A stretch of DNA of 64,000 bases from an uncultured Lachnospiraceae bacterium (GTDB taxonomy: Bacteria; Bacillota; Clostridia; Lachnospirales; Lachnospiraceae): the NCBI GenBank assembly GCA_910585295.1, contig CAJUDE010000044.1:62001-126000 (forward strand). Direction: 5' to 3'. The notes below the pieces were generated by a model, which ran no database searches, was not told the DNA's origin, and saw only the letters and a program-made list of their open reading frames with translations. Below, piece after piece: positions 1 to 8,583 of this stretch (positions are counted from its first letter, which is position 1; each line of letters begins with the position of its first letter). The translations under genes were made by a program, and so were the position numbers.

Positions 1-128
1 TGCCGTTCTGCACGGAACCGTACCAGGTACCTGTCCACCATTTCGCCCAACTGCCGGCAGCTTTCTAATGCGATCACGCCTAAGGAGCCTGCAGGGATTG
101 TTTCATAATTTCTTTCGTTACGCTGCAT
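1..128 (-). CDS. prs: Ribose-phosphate pyrophosphokinase, N-terminal end only (cut by window edge)
   Basis: Only the first 42 codons are inside the window. The protein starts MQRNERNYETIPAG and continues GVIALESCRQLGE, which resembles the N-terminus of the long clostridial PRPP synthetases. These make PRPP from ribose 5-phosphate and ATP for nucleotide synthesis. The ATG at 128 is preceded by a GGAGGA ribosome site at about 135-140. The catalytic and PRPP-binding parts lie outside the window, so the call rests on the N-terminal pattern alone. Confidence 0.6.
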   Translation of the reverse strand, partial: MQRNERNYETIPAGSLGVIALESCRQLGEMVDRYLVRFRAER

Positions 129-200
129 TAAAATGTCCTCCATTACATATAAATTGAAATTGTTTAAGTTGTGCCTATGGATAGTAAACCGTTATCATGT

Positions 201-1205
201 TCAGCCGCTTATGGGCGGCCTGTCCTGCCCAAGCTTTTTCTGCAGCCGGATATCGTTGCCAAATAGCTTTATTACGGTATAATTGCTGGATATTCTAGAA
301 AACACCCGCTCGGAATAAGTGTCAACCAATTGCCTCAGGCTTAAATTAGTCGAAATAATTGTGGATTTTTGCCGCAGGATGCGTTCATTTAGGCATAAGA
401 ACAGTTGTGAGGTTGTGAAGGAGTTAGAAAGCTCCGTCCCTAAGTCGTCTATAATCAACAAGTCGCACTCAAATATATTCTGGTAGTCCTCGCTGACGTC
501 GCCTGCTTTTCTGAAAACATTTTTTTCAAAAATATGGAACAGGGAAGAGGCGGAAAAATAGATGACAGAATGTCCAGAATCCAACAGTTCTTTTGACACG
601 CAATTAGACAGGTATGTCTTGCCAATACCTGTATCGCCATAAAAAAACAAATTTTTAAATTCATTGTCAAACCCATCTATGAAATCCTTGCACAGGCTGA
701 CCGCATGCTTTGCCGTGTCGAGGCTGGTCATGCCTGTGGAAGGGTTTGTTAGGGAATCAGAATAATAACTATAAGAAAAGTTCTGGAAATTTTCTTGTTC
801 CAACACCTGCCGGAGGTTGGACTGGGTATATACCAAGTCAATGGCGGCCTGTTTGAAGCAATGGCATTTTTCCCTGCCAATATATCCTGTGTCTTTGCAG
901 TCCGGGCATTGATAAGGGGGTTCAAAATAATTTTCAGGGTACCCATGGCTTGTCAAAATCTGCTTTTTCTCAGCGGTTAGCGCGGAGAGTTCCTTCCGTA
1001 ATTGGGAAAGGGCAGTGTCGTCCCCGTCAATCAGCTTCCTTCCCTGGGCTACAGAACGGGAAGAGATGGATGTGTCAATTTCCGTGAGCCGGGGGAATTT
1101 GCGGTAAAGGGATTGGATGCGCTCCATTACAATATGCTGGTTCTCCAATTGCTTTGCCTCATAGCGCCGGATTAACGTGTTGTACTGAGTGTTGCTTAAA
1201 GCCAT
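201..1205 (-). CDS. dnaC: DnaC/DnaI-type replicative helicase loader ATPase
   Basis: The 334-residue protein has a coiled N-terminal segment, a Cys cluster (C100, C103, C114, C116) that probably binds zinc, and an AAA+ domain. The Walker A motif GDTGIGKT is at 190-197 and Walker B LLIIDDLGTE is near 249-258. This is the layout of DnaC/DnaI loaders that place the DnaB-type helicase on origin DNA. The gene lies 10 bases downstream of the DnaD gene on the same strand, and the pair resembles the dnaB-dnaI/dnaD primosome operons of Firmicutes. IstB of insertion sequences is a relative, but there is no transposase nearby and the zinc motif fits DnaC better. Confidence 0.88.
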   Translation of the reverse strand: MALSNTQYNTLIRRYEAKQLENQHIVMERIQSLYRKFPRLTEIDTSISSRSVAQGRKLIDGDDTALSQLRKELSALTAEKKQILTSHGYPENYFEPPYQCPDCKDTGYIGREKCHCFKQAAIDLVYTQSNLRQVLEQENFQNFSYSYYSDSLTNPSTGMTSLDTAKHAVSLCKDFIDGFDNEFKNLFFYGDTGIGKTYLSNCVSKELLDSGHSVIYFSASSLFHIFEKNVFRKAGDVSEDYQNIFECDLLIIDDLGTELSNSFTTSQLFLCLNERILRQKSTIISTNLSLRQLVDTYSERVFSRISSNYTVIKLFGNDIRLQKKLGQDRPPISG

Positions 1206-1215
1206 GGGTGCCTCC

Positions 1216-2301
1216 TTAACGTGTACTGTTTAATAATTCTGCCTCCAATTGGTCAATATTATAAGTGCGCTGTGGAAAACTGTTAAAACGGTTTGCAGCA
1301 GCAGACCTTACGGCGGAAGCTTTTGCAGATTTTTCCGCGGCCTTTGCAGCTTTTGCCGCCTGGAAGGACTCATCTGCCTTTCGGATGTCAGAAAGCGTAT
1401 GTATATTTTGCTTGTTCCAGTTTAGCAGGATCCTATCTGTGTATTCAAAATTAGGCTGGTGTATGGTGAGGATTGTGCGGCTGCATGCTTCCGTAATCAT
1501 ATCCTGCCCAAATCCCAATTCTTTACTCCATTTTTCCAAGTATGCAGATTCTGCAGGCGCCAGGCTGCGCCCCTTTATCCCAAGCGCCTTTAGGACGGCA
1601 TAATGGAGCTGGCTGTGGGTGTTCACGCTGCGCTTTGCCTGCGCGACTGTCTCAATGCCGGATTCTTTCCAGCTTAGCGCAACCTTTTCCATATAATGCA
1701 GGCTGGAATGCCCTCCAGCGATGCAATATTCCAACAAGTAGACAATCAGGTCGGAAGATAGCCCAAGGCCGTCATACCAGTAGAAAAGGGACTGCATATC
1801 TGTTGAGGTGAGTGGGCGCGCCAGGTAGCTTTCCGCTACAAACAGCAGCTCGCGTACTTCCTCATGTTCCTTAAGGCGTGCCATTTCGCCAGGGGTATAG
1901 GCAGCTTTTTTCGGCGCGGCTTTCTTGCCGGAAGTTTGGGAAACCGGCGGGATTACAAATTCCGCTTTCTTTAAAGGCACAATGTCATCTTTTGGCGCGG
2001 CTGGCTCGGAATCCAGGAAATAAATGCCGGAAATGGACTTGTCCTCATCGTATTCTAAGCGCAGCAGGTTCATTTTTTCCCAATATTTTAAAGCGCGCCG
2101 GATATCTTTTTCTGTGTGGTCAAACTTGTCCGCAGTCCTTGAAATGGAAAAACTGCAGCCAGGCGAATTCATGCAACGGAGAAGGTATAAGTATATTTTG
2201 ACAAATTCCCCATTGGCGTTCGTCATGTATTCGTCAATAAATTGGTTTGGGATTTCCGTTGTGGAATTTCCATTGTCCTTGTGTAATGTAATATCTGCCA
2301 T
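1216..2301 (-). CDS. DnaD-domain replication initiation protein
   Basis: The 361-residue protein begins MADITLHKDNGN. The N-terminal third looks like a winged-helix DnaD/DnaB2 domain (IYLYLLRCMNS, DIRRALKYWEKMNLL). It is followed by Ala/Lys-rich linkers and helical DnaD-type tail domains. DnaD proteins remodel DNA at the origin and help load the helicase. I chose the ATG at 2301 because GGAGGG sits 5 bases before it; the open frame runs further upstream but without a ribosome site. It is followed directly by the loader gene. An extended -10 (TGC then TATACT) lies about 70 bp upstream on this strand, next to a DnaA-box-like 9-mer, so DnaA may control the operon. Confidence 0.82.
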   Translation of the reverse strand: MADITLHKDNGNSTTEIPNQFIDEYMTNANGEFVKIYLYLLRCMNSPGCSFSISRTADKFDHTEKDIRRALKYWEKMNLLRLEYDEDKSISGIYFLDSEPAAPKDDIVPLKKAEFVIPPVSQTSGKKAAPKKAAYTPGEMARLKEHEEVRELLFVAESYLARPLTSTDMQSLFYWYDGLGLSSDLIVYLLEYCIAGGHSSLHYMEKVALSWKESGIETVAQAKRSVNTHSQLHYAVLKALGIKGRSLAPAESAYLEKWSKELGFGQDMITEACSRTILTIHQPNFEYTDRILLNWNKQNIHTLSDIRKADESFQAAKAAKAAEKSAKASAVRSAAANRFNSFPQRTYNIDQLEAELLNSTR

Positions 2302-2354
2302 AATACCCTCCAGTGGAATATACTTCTTTATCTGTTGTGTGTTCTGCTCCTTAA

Positions 2355-2682
2355 TGTGGATTAAAGTATAGCACATAAAAATCAAAATGAGAAGCATAAT
2401 TTTTCCTAAAAATCCAGTAAAATCAAGGGATTGCGGAAATGTGGAAAGGGTGGATAATGTGGATAAAAGGCATTCCAAACATTATGGTAACACACCGGGC
2501 CCTTAGGAAACCGGAAAAATGCAATATTTTGTAAAATAAAATTATTTGCATTATGTAAACTTAAAAATCCACATTCAATTTGGAAAGTTTTCCCCAATTG
2601 AATGTGGATAACGTTGATAACTATGTCCCAAGAAGGTGTTCGCCCACTTGCACAATGTCTCCAGCGCCCATAGTTATCAACA
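2355..2682. promoter_or_regulatory. Cluster of DnaA-box 9-mers between dnaD and murC
   Basis: Two perfect copies of TGTGGATAA (TTATCCACA on the minus strand) are at 2458-2466 and 2603-2611. One-mismatch copies are at 2355-2363 (TGTGGATTA), 2449-2457 (GGTGGATAA) and, in the opposite orientation, 2674-2682 (TTATCAACA). The first four share one orientation, and 2449-2457 and 2458-2466 abut. The intervening DNA is AT-rich. This suggests DnaA control of the dnaD-dnaC operon, or a DnaA-titrating or origin-like site. The boxes are seen directly; their role is inferred. Confidence 0.6.
2563..2608 (-). terminator. murC terminator with DnaA-box sequence at the stem base
   Basis: A perfect 13-bp inverted repeat (TCCACATTCAATT at 2568-2580, AATTGAATGTGGA at 2596-2608) encloses a smaller GGAAA/TTTCC stem. 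Reading the minus strand it is followed by five T residues (2567-2563). It lies 12 bases after the murC stop codon. The perfect DnaA box at 2603-2611 overlaps the base of the stem. Confidence 0.65.
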
Positions 2683-4000
2683 AATCACCGTTTATACATT
2701 TATTTAATAAAAAATTTTCAATTTCGTCAAAAGATGGAAAATAGTGGCATTCGCAGCCTAATGATTGTAACTTTTTCTGCAGGTTTTGGGAGCTTATGCC
2801 TAAAGTGTCCGTCTCACGTGCAGCATAAATATCTGCCAGGACCACGGTATCCGCTAAGGAAAGGGCGGTGGCAAAGTCATCCAAAAACGCTTTGGTGCGG
2901 GTATATGTGTGGGGTTGGAACACACATATAATGCGGTGGTTCCCATAGTTTTTTGCCGCAGTTAAAGTTGCGGTGATCTCAGCGGGGTGGTGGGCATAGT
3001 CGTCAATAATGGCAATGCCGCCTAAATCGCCTTTGTACTCAAACCGCCTGTTTGGGCCTTTAAACTCTTCAAGCCCTGCCTGGATATGCGCAAAGGAAAT
3101 GCCAGCTTGAAGCGCCAGGGCGCAGGCGCCAAGGGCGTTGCTTACGTTATGGATGCCTGGGACTTTCAGGGAAATGCTGCCCAAGGCGGACTCGCCATGC
3201 ATTAAGGTGAAGCTGGCGCAGCCAAGTGTATTAAAAGCGACGCCTTCGGCATAATATGAACAAGAGGGGTCCAGGCCATAGGTTAAGGCGTTGCAGGGAA
3301 GCCCTTCTGTTATTTCCCCTAAGCCTTCAATCTCCCCATTGAGGACCAAGGTGCCTCCTTCTGCCACATTTTCGGCAAACTTTCGGAAGGAATGGCGGAT
3401 ATCCGCAAGGTCTTTGAAAAAATCCATATGATCCTCTTCAATATTCAGTATCAGGGCATATTTTGGGTAAAAGTTCAGGAAGCTGTTGGTGTATTCGCAT
3501 GCTTCCGTTAAAAAGTATTCAGAGCCCCCAACACGGATATTCCCGTTGATGGAAGGGAGGATCCCCCCTACAGAGACCGTAGGGTCGGTGGACGCATTTA
3601 GAAGTATCTGGGTAATCATGGAAGTGGTGGTGGTCTTTCCGTGGGTGCCGGATACGGCTATAGATTCTGTGTAATTGCCCATAATCTGCCCTAAAAGCTC
3701 TGCCCTTGTCAGCGTGGGGAGCTGCCTGTCCTTTGCGGCCTTCAATTCTGGGTTCTCTGGGTGGATAGCGGCAGTGTATACCACAGCATCGGCATTTGGC
3801 GGGATGTTGGACGCGCGCTGCCCAAAATAGATGTCAGCCCCAAGCCCTGCCAGTTTTTCAGTCAGTTCGGAGCTTTTGGCGTCAGACCCGGAGATTTGGA
3901 AGTTTTCTTTTAACAGGATTTCGGCAAGGCCGCTCATGCTAATGCCGCCGATTCCAATAAAATGAAGGTGAATTGGTTGTTTAAAATTAATTTTGTACAT
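2621..4000 (-). CDS. murC: UDP-N-acetylmuramate--L-alanine ligase
   Basis: The 459-residue protein has the full Mur ligase layout. It has an N-terminal Rossmann domain with HFIGIGGISMSGLA at 13-26, an ATP-binding SGTHGKTTT at 117-125, and a C-terminal domain with DDYAHHP near residue 330. MurC adds the first amino acid, L-Ala, to UDP-MurNAc in cytoplasmic peptidoglycan precursor synthesis. Length is normal. The gene stands alone with its own promoter (4037-4065) and terminator. Confidence 0.97.
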   Translation of the reverse strand: MYKINFKQPIHLHFIGIGGISMSGLAEILLKENFQISGSDAKSSELTEKLAGLGADIYFGQRASNIPPNADAVVYTAAIHPENPELKAAKDRQLPTLTRAELLGQIMGNYTESIAVSGTHGKTTTTSMITQILLNASTDPTVSVGGILPSINGNIRVGGSEYFLTEACEYTNSFLNFYPKYALILNIEEDHMDFFKDLADIRHSFRKFAENVAEGGTLVLNGEIEGLGEITEGLPCNALTYGLDPSCSYYAEGVAFNTLGCASFTLMHGESALGSISLKVPGIHNVSNALGACALALQAGISFAHIQAGLEEFKGPNRRFEYKGDLGGIAIIDDYAHHPAEITATLTAAKNYGNHRIICVFQPHTYTRTKAFLDDFATALSLADTVVLADIYAARETDTLGISSQNLQKKLQSLGCECHYFPSFDEIENFLLNKCINGDLLITMGAGDIVQVGEHLLGT

Positions 4001-4036
4001 ATTGTTTACCTGCCCACTCTTTTTAGTATTATCATT

Positions 4037-4065
4037 ATTTTATACTAATATAAGGTATTTTGCAA
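4037..4065 (-). promoter_or_regulatory. Promoter of murC
   Basis: On the minus strand TTGCAA (4065-4060) is separated by 17 bp from TAAAAT (4042-4037). It is about 37 bases from the murC ATG and lies in AT-rich DNA. Confidence 0.55.
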
Positions 4066-4199
4066 ATTGAAAATGAAGGGGAATAGGGAAATGGGATAGC
4101 AATTTGAAAAATATAACAAAGAAAAGTTGTATAAAATGACAAATTTGCCTACTTTTTGCGAAAAAAATTGTGAAATATGTGTACTAAAAGATTCTTTTG

Positions 4200-4208
4200 T
4201 GATATAAT
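4200..4208 (+). promoter_or_regulatory. Extended -10 promoter element of glgC-glgD
   Basis: TGA followed by TATAAT (4203-4208) forms an extended -10, 45 bp before the glgC ATG. No good -35 is visible at the expected distance, which is common for extended -10 promoters. Confidence 0.45.
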
Positions 4209-4252
4209 TGGTCTACAAGGAACAAGAAATTAAGTGACGAGAGGTGAGAGAC

Positions 4253-5527
4253 ATGATTCGTAAAGAAATGATTGCCATGCTTCTGGCAGGAGGGCAGGGA
4301 AGCCGCCTAGGCGTATTGACTTCTGAAGTGGCGAAACCGGCAGTTGCATTCGGCGGTAAATACCGCATTATTGACTTTCCTTTGAGCAACTGTGTGAATT
4401 CCGGGATAGATACGGTAGGCGTATTGACGCAATACCAGCCGTTGCGGCTGAATGCCCATATTGGGATTGGCATTCCATGGGATCTGGACCGTAATCATGG
4501 AGGGGTGACAGTGCTGCCGCCTTACGAAAAAAGTGACAACAGTGAATGGTATACTGGCACAGCGAACGCCATATACCAGAACTTGAATTATATTGAAAGC
4601 TACCATCCAGAATATGTGTTGATCCTTTCAGGGGACCACATTTACAAAATGAATTATGAAGTGATGCTTGACTTCCACAAAGAGAATAACGCGGACGTCA
4701 CCATTGCAGCTATGCCGGTGCCTTGGGAAGAGGCCAGCCGCTTTGGGCTTGTAATTACGGATGGGAACAAACAGATCCTGGAATTTGAGGAGAAGCCTGA
4801 GAACCCGAGGAGCAACCTGGCGTCCATGGGGATTTACATCTTTAACTGGAGCGTATTGAGGGAAGCCCTTGTTACCATGTCAGAGCAGAGCAATTGTGAT
4901 TTTGGGAAACATATCATCCCATATTGCAGGGAGAACGGCAGGCGTTTGTTTGCATATGAATACAATGGGTATTGGAAGGATGTTGGGACCCTTGGCTCTT
5001 ACTGGGAGGCAAATATGGAATTGATTGATTTGATCCCAGAGTTCAACCTGTATGAGGAATATTGGAAGATTTATACAAAGAGCGACCAGATTGAACCCCA
5101 GTACATCGCAGCCGATGCTGTGACAGAACGCTGTATTATCGGGGAAGGGACTGAAATTTATGGCAAGGTCTATGGCTCCGTGATTGGGCCTGGCGTTATG
5201 GTCGGCAAGAATACCGTGATCCGTGATTCTATTATTATGCAGAATACGACGATTGGCGACAACGTTACCATAAGCAAGTCAATTATTGCTGAGAATGTGG
5301 CGATTGGCGACAATGTGGAACTAGGGATTGGGGAGGAAGCAGACAATAAGCTCAATAAGAGCGTGTACTCATTTGGGATTGTGACAATTGGAGAGAATTC
5401 TGTGGTTCCGTCTGGGGTTAAGGTTGGGAAGAACACAGCCATATCCGGGGAAACAGAGGCAGGGGATTATCCAGGGGGCGTCCTGGCAAGCGGGGAATCA
5501 ATTATTAAGGCAGGTGACATTATATGA
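4253..5527 (+). CDS. glgC: Glucose-1-phosphate adenylyltransferase, catalytic subunit
   Basis: The 424-residue protein makes ADP-glucose from ATP and glucose 1-phosphate, the committed step of glycogen synthesis. The N-terminal nucleotidyltransferase signature LAGGQGSRLG is at 11-20, with FEEKPENP further on. The C-terminal third is a left-handed beta-helix made of repeats such as IGDNVTI and IGDNVEL. I chose the ATG at 4253 because AGAGGTGAG lies just upstream; the GTG at 4244 is inside that ribosome site. It overlaps glgD by four bases, so the two are translationally coupled. Confidence 0.96.
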   Translation: MIRKEMIAMLLAGGQGSRLGVLTSEVAKPAVAFGGKYRIIDFPLSNCVNSGIDTVGVLTQYQPLRLNAHIGIGIPWDLDRNHGGVTVLPPYEKSDNSEWYTGTANAIYQNLNYIESYHPEYVLILSGDHIYKMNYEVMLDFHKENNADVTIAAMPVPWEEASRFGLVITDGNKQILEFEEKPENPRSNLASMGIYIFNWSVLREALVTMSEQSNCDFGKHIIPYCRENGRRLFAYEYNGYWKDVGTLGSYWEANMELIDLIPEFNLYEEYWKIYTKSDQIEPQYIAADAVTERCIIGEGTEIYGKVYGSVIGPGVMVGKNTVIRDSIIMQNTTIGDNVTISKSIIAENVAIGDNVELGIGEEADNKLNKSVYSFGIVTIGENSVVPSGVKVGKNTAISGETEAGDYPGGVLASGESIIKAGDII

Positions 5528-6639
5528 AGGCATTAGGTATAATATTAGCAGGTGGGAATAACAGTAAGATGCAGGAGCTGTCCAATAAGAGGGCCATTGC
5601 AGCCATGCCGGTGGGCGGGAGCTACCGGTGCATTGATTTCGCGCTTAGCAATATGAGCAATTCCCATATCCCCAAGGTGGCTGTCCTGACGCAGTATAAT
5701 GCCAGGAGCCTCAACGAGCATCTAAGTTCTTCTAAATGGTGGGATTTTGGGCGCAAGCAGGGGGGGTTGTATGTATTTAACCCTACAGTCACTTCTGACA
5801 ATGCCTGGTGGTACCGGGGGACGGCGGACGCCATGTACCGGAACATTGATTTCCTGAAAAGGAGCCATGAGCCTTATGTGATTATTGCAGCGGGCGATTG
5901 CGTTTATAAGATGGATTACAATAAGATTTTGGAATACCATATTGAGAAGAAGGCAGACATTACGATTGTTTGTAAGGACATGCCGGTGGGCGATGACGTC
6001 AGCCGGTTTGGGGTGGTTAGGATGAACGAGGATTCCAGGATTGTGGAATTTGAGGAGAAGCCTATGGTTGCTCAGTCCAACACTATTTCAGCCGGCATTT
6101 ATGTAATACGCAGAAGGCAGCTAATAGAGATGCTAGAACGCTGTGCAGAGGAGAACCGCCATGATTTTGTAACAGATATATTGATCCGGTATAAGAACAT
6201 GAAACGGATTTATGGCTATAAAATGGAAGAGTACTGGAGCAATATTGCCACAGTGGAATCCTATTATAAGACGAACATGGATTTCCTGAAACCGGAGGTG
6301 CGTAGGTATTTCAGGGCAGAGCCGAAAATTTATTCTAAGGTGGATGACCTTCCGCCTGCAAAATATAACGTAGGCTCTGATGTATGCAACAGTTTAATAT
6401 CCAGTGGATGCATTATTAATAGTAAAGTGGAGAATTCCATTTTGTTTAAGAAGGCGTTTGTGGGGAAGAACTGTGTCATTAAGAATTCTATTATCCTGAA
6501 TGACGTGTACATTGGGGACAATACGCATATTGAGAACTGTATTGTCGAAAGCCGCGATACGTTGCGTGCCAATACCTATTTCAGTGGCGGGGATGGAATT
6601 AAGGTAGTATATGAACATAACGAAAGATATGTAATTTAG
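5524..6639 (+). CDS. glgD: GlgD, regulatory subunit of ADP-glucose pyrophosphorylase
   Basis: The 371-residue protein is homologous in layout to GlgC, but its nucleotide-binding loop reads LAGGNNSKMQ (8-17) where the catalytic subunit has GGQGSRLG. The usual Arg is Lys and the glycines are altered, as in GlgD subunits of Firmicutes that modulate GlgC rather than catalyse. A C-terminal beta-helix (KNCVIKNSIIL, IGDNTHIENC) is present. It starts inside the glgC stop (ATGA at 5524). No terminator is visible before spoVG. Confidence 0.94.
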   Translation: MKALGIILAGGNNSKMQELSNKRAIAAMPVGGSYRCIDFALSNMSNSHIPKVAVLTQYNARSLNEHLSSSKWWDFGRKQGGLYVFNPTVTSDNAWWYRGTADAMYRNIDFLKRSHEPYVIIAAGDCVYKMDYNKILEYHIEKKADITIVCKDMPVGDDVSRFGVVRMNEDSRIVEFEEKPMVAQSNTISAGIYVIRRRQLIEMLERCAEENRHDFVTDILIRYKNMKRIYGYKMEEYWSNIATVESYYKTNMDFLKPEVRRYFRAEPKIYSKVDDLPPAKYNVGSDVCNSLISSGCIINSKVENSILFKKAFVGKNCVIKNSIILNDVYIGDNTHIENCIVESRDTLRANTYFSGGDGIKVVYEHNERYVI

Positions 6640-6679
6640 CCGTTTTGGCTAAGTGGCATATGAAGGGGGCAGGAGATTT

Positions 6680-6958
6680 ATGCAGATAACAGATGTAAGG
6701 ATCCGTAAAGTAGAAAAGGAAGGAAAAATGCGTGCAGTGGTTTCCATAACCATTGACGAGGAATTTGTGGTTCATGACATTAAAGTGATTGAGGGCGAAA
6801 AAGGGCTGTTCATTGCAATGCCCAGCAGAAAGGCAGCAGACGGTGAGTACAGGGATATAGCACATCCGATTAACTCCCAGACCAGAGAGTCGATCCAGCA
6901 GATTATCCTGGATAAGTACCGGCTGGAAATGGAAGCTGGGGCGTCGCCGGAAGCATAA
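6680..6958 (+). CDS. spoVG: Septation/sporulation regulator SpoVG
   Basis: The 92-residue protein begins MQITDVRIRKVEKEGKMRAV and contains FVVHDIKVIEGEKGLFIAMP and AHPINSQTRE, the typical core of SpoVG. SpoVG is a small nucleic-acid-binding regulator of septation, capsule and sporulation genes. The ATG at 6680 follows AGGAGAT. It is 40 bases behind glgD and followed by a strong terminator, so it may be read from the glg promoter. In B. subtilis spoVG lies near prs, pth and mfd, as it does here. Confidence 0.96.
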   Translation: MQITDVRIRKVEKEGKMRAVVSITIDEEFVVHDIKVIEGEKGLFIAMPSRKAADGEYRDIAHPINSQTRESIQQIILDKYRLEMEAGASPEA

Positions 6959-7006
6959 GCCTGCTGGCTAAAAAAGAGAGTGGGAAGCAATGGCAGCGGG
7001 GAAGTT

Positions 7007-7042
7007 GGCGTAAATGGGGCAATCCATTTACGCCTTTTTTTT
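7007..7042 (+). terminator. Intrinsic terminator after spoVG
   Basis: GGCGTAAATGG (7007-7017) pairs perfectly with CCATTTACGCC (7024-7034), followed by eight T residues. Confidence 0.92.
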
Positions 7043-7134
7043 AAATTTTAAGAAAAAATTAGTAACTAGTGTTCCTAAATCCATAAATAGTATGATATAC
7101 TGTAACGGAGTTCGTTGAAGAAAGGAATCGTATT

Positions 7135-7965
7135 ATGTTAGAGATTTTAAAAGCGGTAGCGTACGGAATTGTAGAGGGCATTACAGAATGGCTTCCGGTC
7201 AGTAGCACTGGGCATATGATCTTACTGGAAGAAATTATGCCTATGGAAGTGACCCAGGAATTTTGGAATATGTTCCTGGTGGTGGTTCAGTTGGGGGCTA
7301 TTTTGGCGGTGGTTTTATTGTTTTGGAACCGGATTTTCCCGTTTCAGGTAAACCGGAGGCGCCAGGTAAGGCTGAACTGGAATATTGTGAATTTATGGGG
7401 CAAGATTTTGGTGGCCTGCATTCCAGCAGGCATTGTGGGCGTGCTGTTTGATGACTGGCTGGAAGAGCATCTGTATAATTTCTGGGTGGTTTCGGTCATG
7501 CTGATAGCGGTAGGGGTTATCTTTATCCTTGTGGAGAACCGCAACCGTGGCGTGCGGCCGATGATTTGCACCACAGAAGAATTGGACTATAAAGTCGCAT
7601 TATTAATAGGGATGTTCCAGTTGGCGGCGGCAGTGTTCCCCGGCACCTCACGTTCCGGCGCGACCATTATCGGGGCATTGATGATTGGGGTGTCCCGTAC
7701 CGTGGCGGCAGAGTTTACGTTTTATTTGGCAATTCCCGTGATGTTTGGCGCAAGCCTTTTGAAGATGGTAAAATTTGGGCTGGCATTTACAGGCATGGAA
7801 CTGGGCATACTGGTTACAGGAATGGCAGTTTCCTTTGTGGTGTCTGTCGTGGTAATCCGTTTCCTTATGGGGTACATTAAGAAACATGACTTTAAGGTAT
7901 TTGGATGGTACCGTATTATTTTGGGAGCCGTGGTGCTGCTGTATTTTGGCGTGTTTGCGGCATAA
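7135..7965 (+). CDS. uppP: Undecaprenyl-diphosphatase UppP/BacA
   Basis: The 276-residue integral membrane enzyme dephosphorylates undecaprenyl pyrophosphate to recycle the lipid carrier for wall synthesis; overexpression is linked to bacitracin tolerance. The two family signatures are present: EGITEWLPVSSTGH at about 14-27 and FPGTSRSGAT at about 167-176. There are about eight hydrophobic segments. An extended -10 (TGA then TATACT, 7096-7101) lies 33 bases upstream. GAAAGGA precedes the ATG. Confidence 0.95.
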   Translation: MLEILKAVAYGIVEGITEWLPVSSTGHMILLEEIMPMEVTQEFWNMFLVVVQLGAILAVVLLFWNRIFPFQVNRRRQVRLNWNIVNLWGKILVACIPAGIVGVLFDDWLEEHLYNFWVVSVMLIAVGVIFILVENRNRGVRPMICTTEELDYKVALLIGMFQLAAAVFPGTSRSGATIIGALMIGVSRTVAAEFTFYLAIPVMFGASLLKMVKFGLAFTGMELGILVTGMAVSFVVSVVVIRFLMGYIKKHDFKVFGWYRIILGAVVLLYFGVFAA

Positions 7966-8001
7966 CGAGTAGGAGAGGCGTAACAGATAAAGGAGGAAGT
8001 T

Positions 8002-8562
8002 ATGTATATCATTGCAGGGCTGGGGAACCCTACCAGGCAGTATGAAAAAACCCGCCATAATGTAGGGTTTGATGTGATTGACCTGCTTGCGGAGAAATAC
8101 CATATCAAGATAAGTGACAAAAGGCACAAGGCATTGTGCGGCGCCGGGATGGTAGAAGGGCAGAAGGCGCTTCTGGTGAAGCCACAGACCTTTATGAACT
8201 TAAGCGGGGAGAGCATAGGGGCAATTTTGAACTTCTACAAAATAGAGCCAGAAACAAACTTGATTGTAATGTATGACGACGTAAGCCTACCTCCTGGGAA
8301 GCTTAGGATACGGAAAAAGGGCAGCGCTGGGGGCCATAATGGAATAAAAAATATTATCAGCCATACAGGCACCCAGGAGTTTTTAAGGATTAAAATTGGG
8401 GTAGGTGAAAAGCCCCAAGGCTGGGATTTGGCGGATTATGTGCTGGGCAGGTTTTCCAAAGGCGACCGGGAACTGGTGGAGGAAGCGTTCCAGCGGGCAT
8501 GCGAGGCAGTGGCCTTGATGGTGCAGGGAGAAACAGACCGTGCCATGAACTTGTTTAACTAG
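8002..8562 (+). CDS. pth: Peptidyl-tRNA hydrolase
   Basis: The 186-residue protein releases peptides from prematurely dropped peptidyl-tRNA. The signature GLGNPTRQYEKTRHNVGFD is at 7-25 and contains Asn9 and the catalytic His19. KPQTFMNLSG and GGHNGIKNI follow. The start has a strong AAAGGAGGAAG site. It is followed 21 bases later by mfd, the same order as pth (spoVC)-mfd in B. subtilis. Confidence 0.97.
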   Translation: MYIIAGLGNPTRQYEKTRHNVGFDVIDLLAEKYHIKISDKRHKALCGAGMVEGQKALLVKPQTFMNLSGESIGAILNFYKIEPETNLIVMYDDVSLPPGKLRIRKKGSAGGHNGIKNIISHTGTQEFLRIKIGVGEKPQGWDLADYVLGRFSKGDRELVEEAFQRACEAVALMVQGETDRAMNLFN

Positions 8563-8583
8563 TGGTCAATAATGGAGGAGAGC

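Noticed and set aside
201..1205. IstB transposition protein instead of a helicase loader
   Set aside because: No transposase or inverted repeats nearby; the zinc cluster and the DnaD neighbour fit a replication role.
2303..2620. Chromosomal replication origin
   Set aside because: The DnaA boxes are real, but dnaA, dnaN and rpmH are absent and no GC-skew can be judged here; I kept it as a DnaA-regulated or titrating site.
7648..8216. Two overlapping minus-strand frames over uppP and pth
   Set aside because: Both are antisense to well-recognised conserved genes and lack start signals.
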